The notes under the pieces were generated by a model. That model was not told the DNA's origin. It worked only from the letters and a program-made list of their open reading frames with translations, and ran no database searches. Both the position numbers and the translations under genes were made by a program. A stretch of DNA of 64,000 bases from Actinernus sp. WN-2022. Lineage: Eukaryota; Cnidaria; Anthozoa; Actiniaria; Actinernidae. Location: positions 108,566,047-108,630,046 of the forward strand of contig JAOWCC010000019.1 in the NCBI GenBank assembly GCA_030867875.1, given 5' to 3'. Positions 63,850 to 64,000 of the stretch are shown here, piece after piece (positions within the stretch are counted from its first letter, which is position 1; each line of letters starts with the position of its first letter).

Positions 63850-64000
63850 AAGTGTTGAATAAGCCTGTGCAAGCCTGTTTGTGACCCGTGTAATACGCTC
63901 GCATATTTGCACTTGTTTTATCCTGCATTTGCACTCGAAAACGCCAAGTTGTATAATAAGAGATTTTATACCTCTTGTGAAGGTGAAAGTTTAAAATATT

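Overview
This is eukaryotic, animal-type DNA with introns, canonical GT-AG splice sites and no operons. It is AT-rich and crowded with non-LTR retrotransposons, miniature inverted-repeat elements and foldbacks. The mixture (L2/CR1-like and esterase-bearing non-LTR elements, PIF/Harbinger, TTAA-target foldbacks, a tRNA-derived SINE) together with an Ig-domain gene and a TMEM151-like gene fits an anthozoan cnidarian, most likely a coral or sea anemone. That assignment is inference; no marker gene fixes the species.

Layout. 1-5.1 kb: decayed retrotransposon pieces and two foldback MITEs. 5.2-13.5 kb: a plus-strand gene whose four recognisable exons (5178-5474, 10608-10901, 11600-11941, 13485-13528) are all joined by phase-1 introns; three encode one Ig domain each. 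An antisense L2-like element fills the first intron. 14.6-23.1 kb: a convergent minus-strand TMEM151-like gene of two exons (23120-22693 and 14974-14596) whose 7.7-kb intron holds minisatellites, a long CTA-type array, MITEs and a SINE. 24.8-26.4 kb: a hypothetical coding exon split by a near-perfect 1.25-kb palindrome. 26.8-33.8 kb: a four-layer nest (non-LTR element, then a TTAA foldback, then a Harbinger-like element, then an L2-like element), each layer with readable junctions. 33.8-39.1 kb: a decayed non-LTR element split by a Helentron-like insertion. 39.1-45.1 kb: an apparently intact two-ORF non-LTR element. 45-51 kb: mostly featureless sequence with a few fragments. 51-52.3 kb: a second ORF1 fragment carrying an L2 tail. 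52.3-62.4 kb: a PIF/Harbinger-type pair, a broken DDE transposase gene on the plus strand and an open four-exon Myb/SANT-like gene on the minus strand. 62.4-64 kb: small inverted repeats.

How things fit. The two host-type genes converge with about 1.07 kb between their stops. Almost everything else is mobile DNA, and because elements lie inside each other the order of insertion can be read directly. In three places (the 28.0-32.2 kb nest, the 24.9-26.2 kb palindrome and the 52.5-53.3 kb palindrome) removing the insert plus one target duplication rejoins the host sequence at base resolution; in the two palindrome cases this also restores the reading frame. The most notable items are the foldbacks with nearly identical arms, a 60-bp satellite whose unit contains the end of an adjacent MITE, the phase-consistent two-gene Harbinger unit, and a Harbinger-like element carrying a Cys-rich spliced exon of unknown origin.
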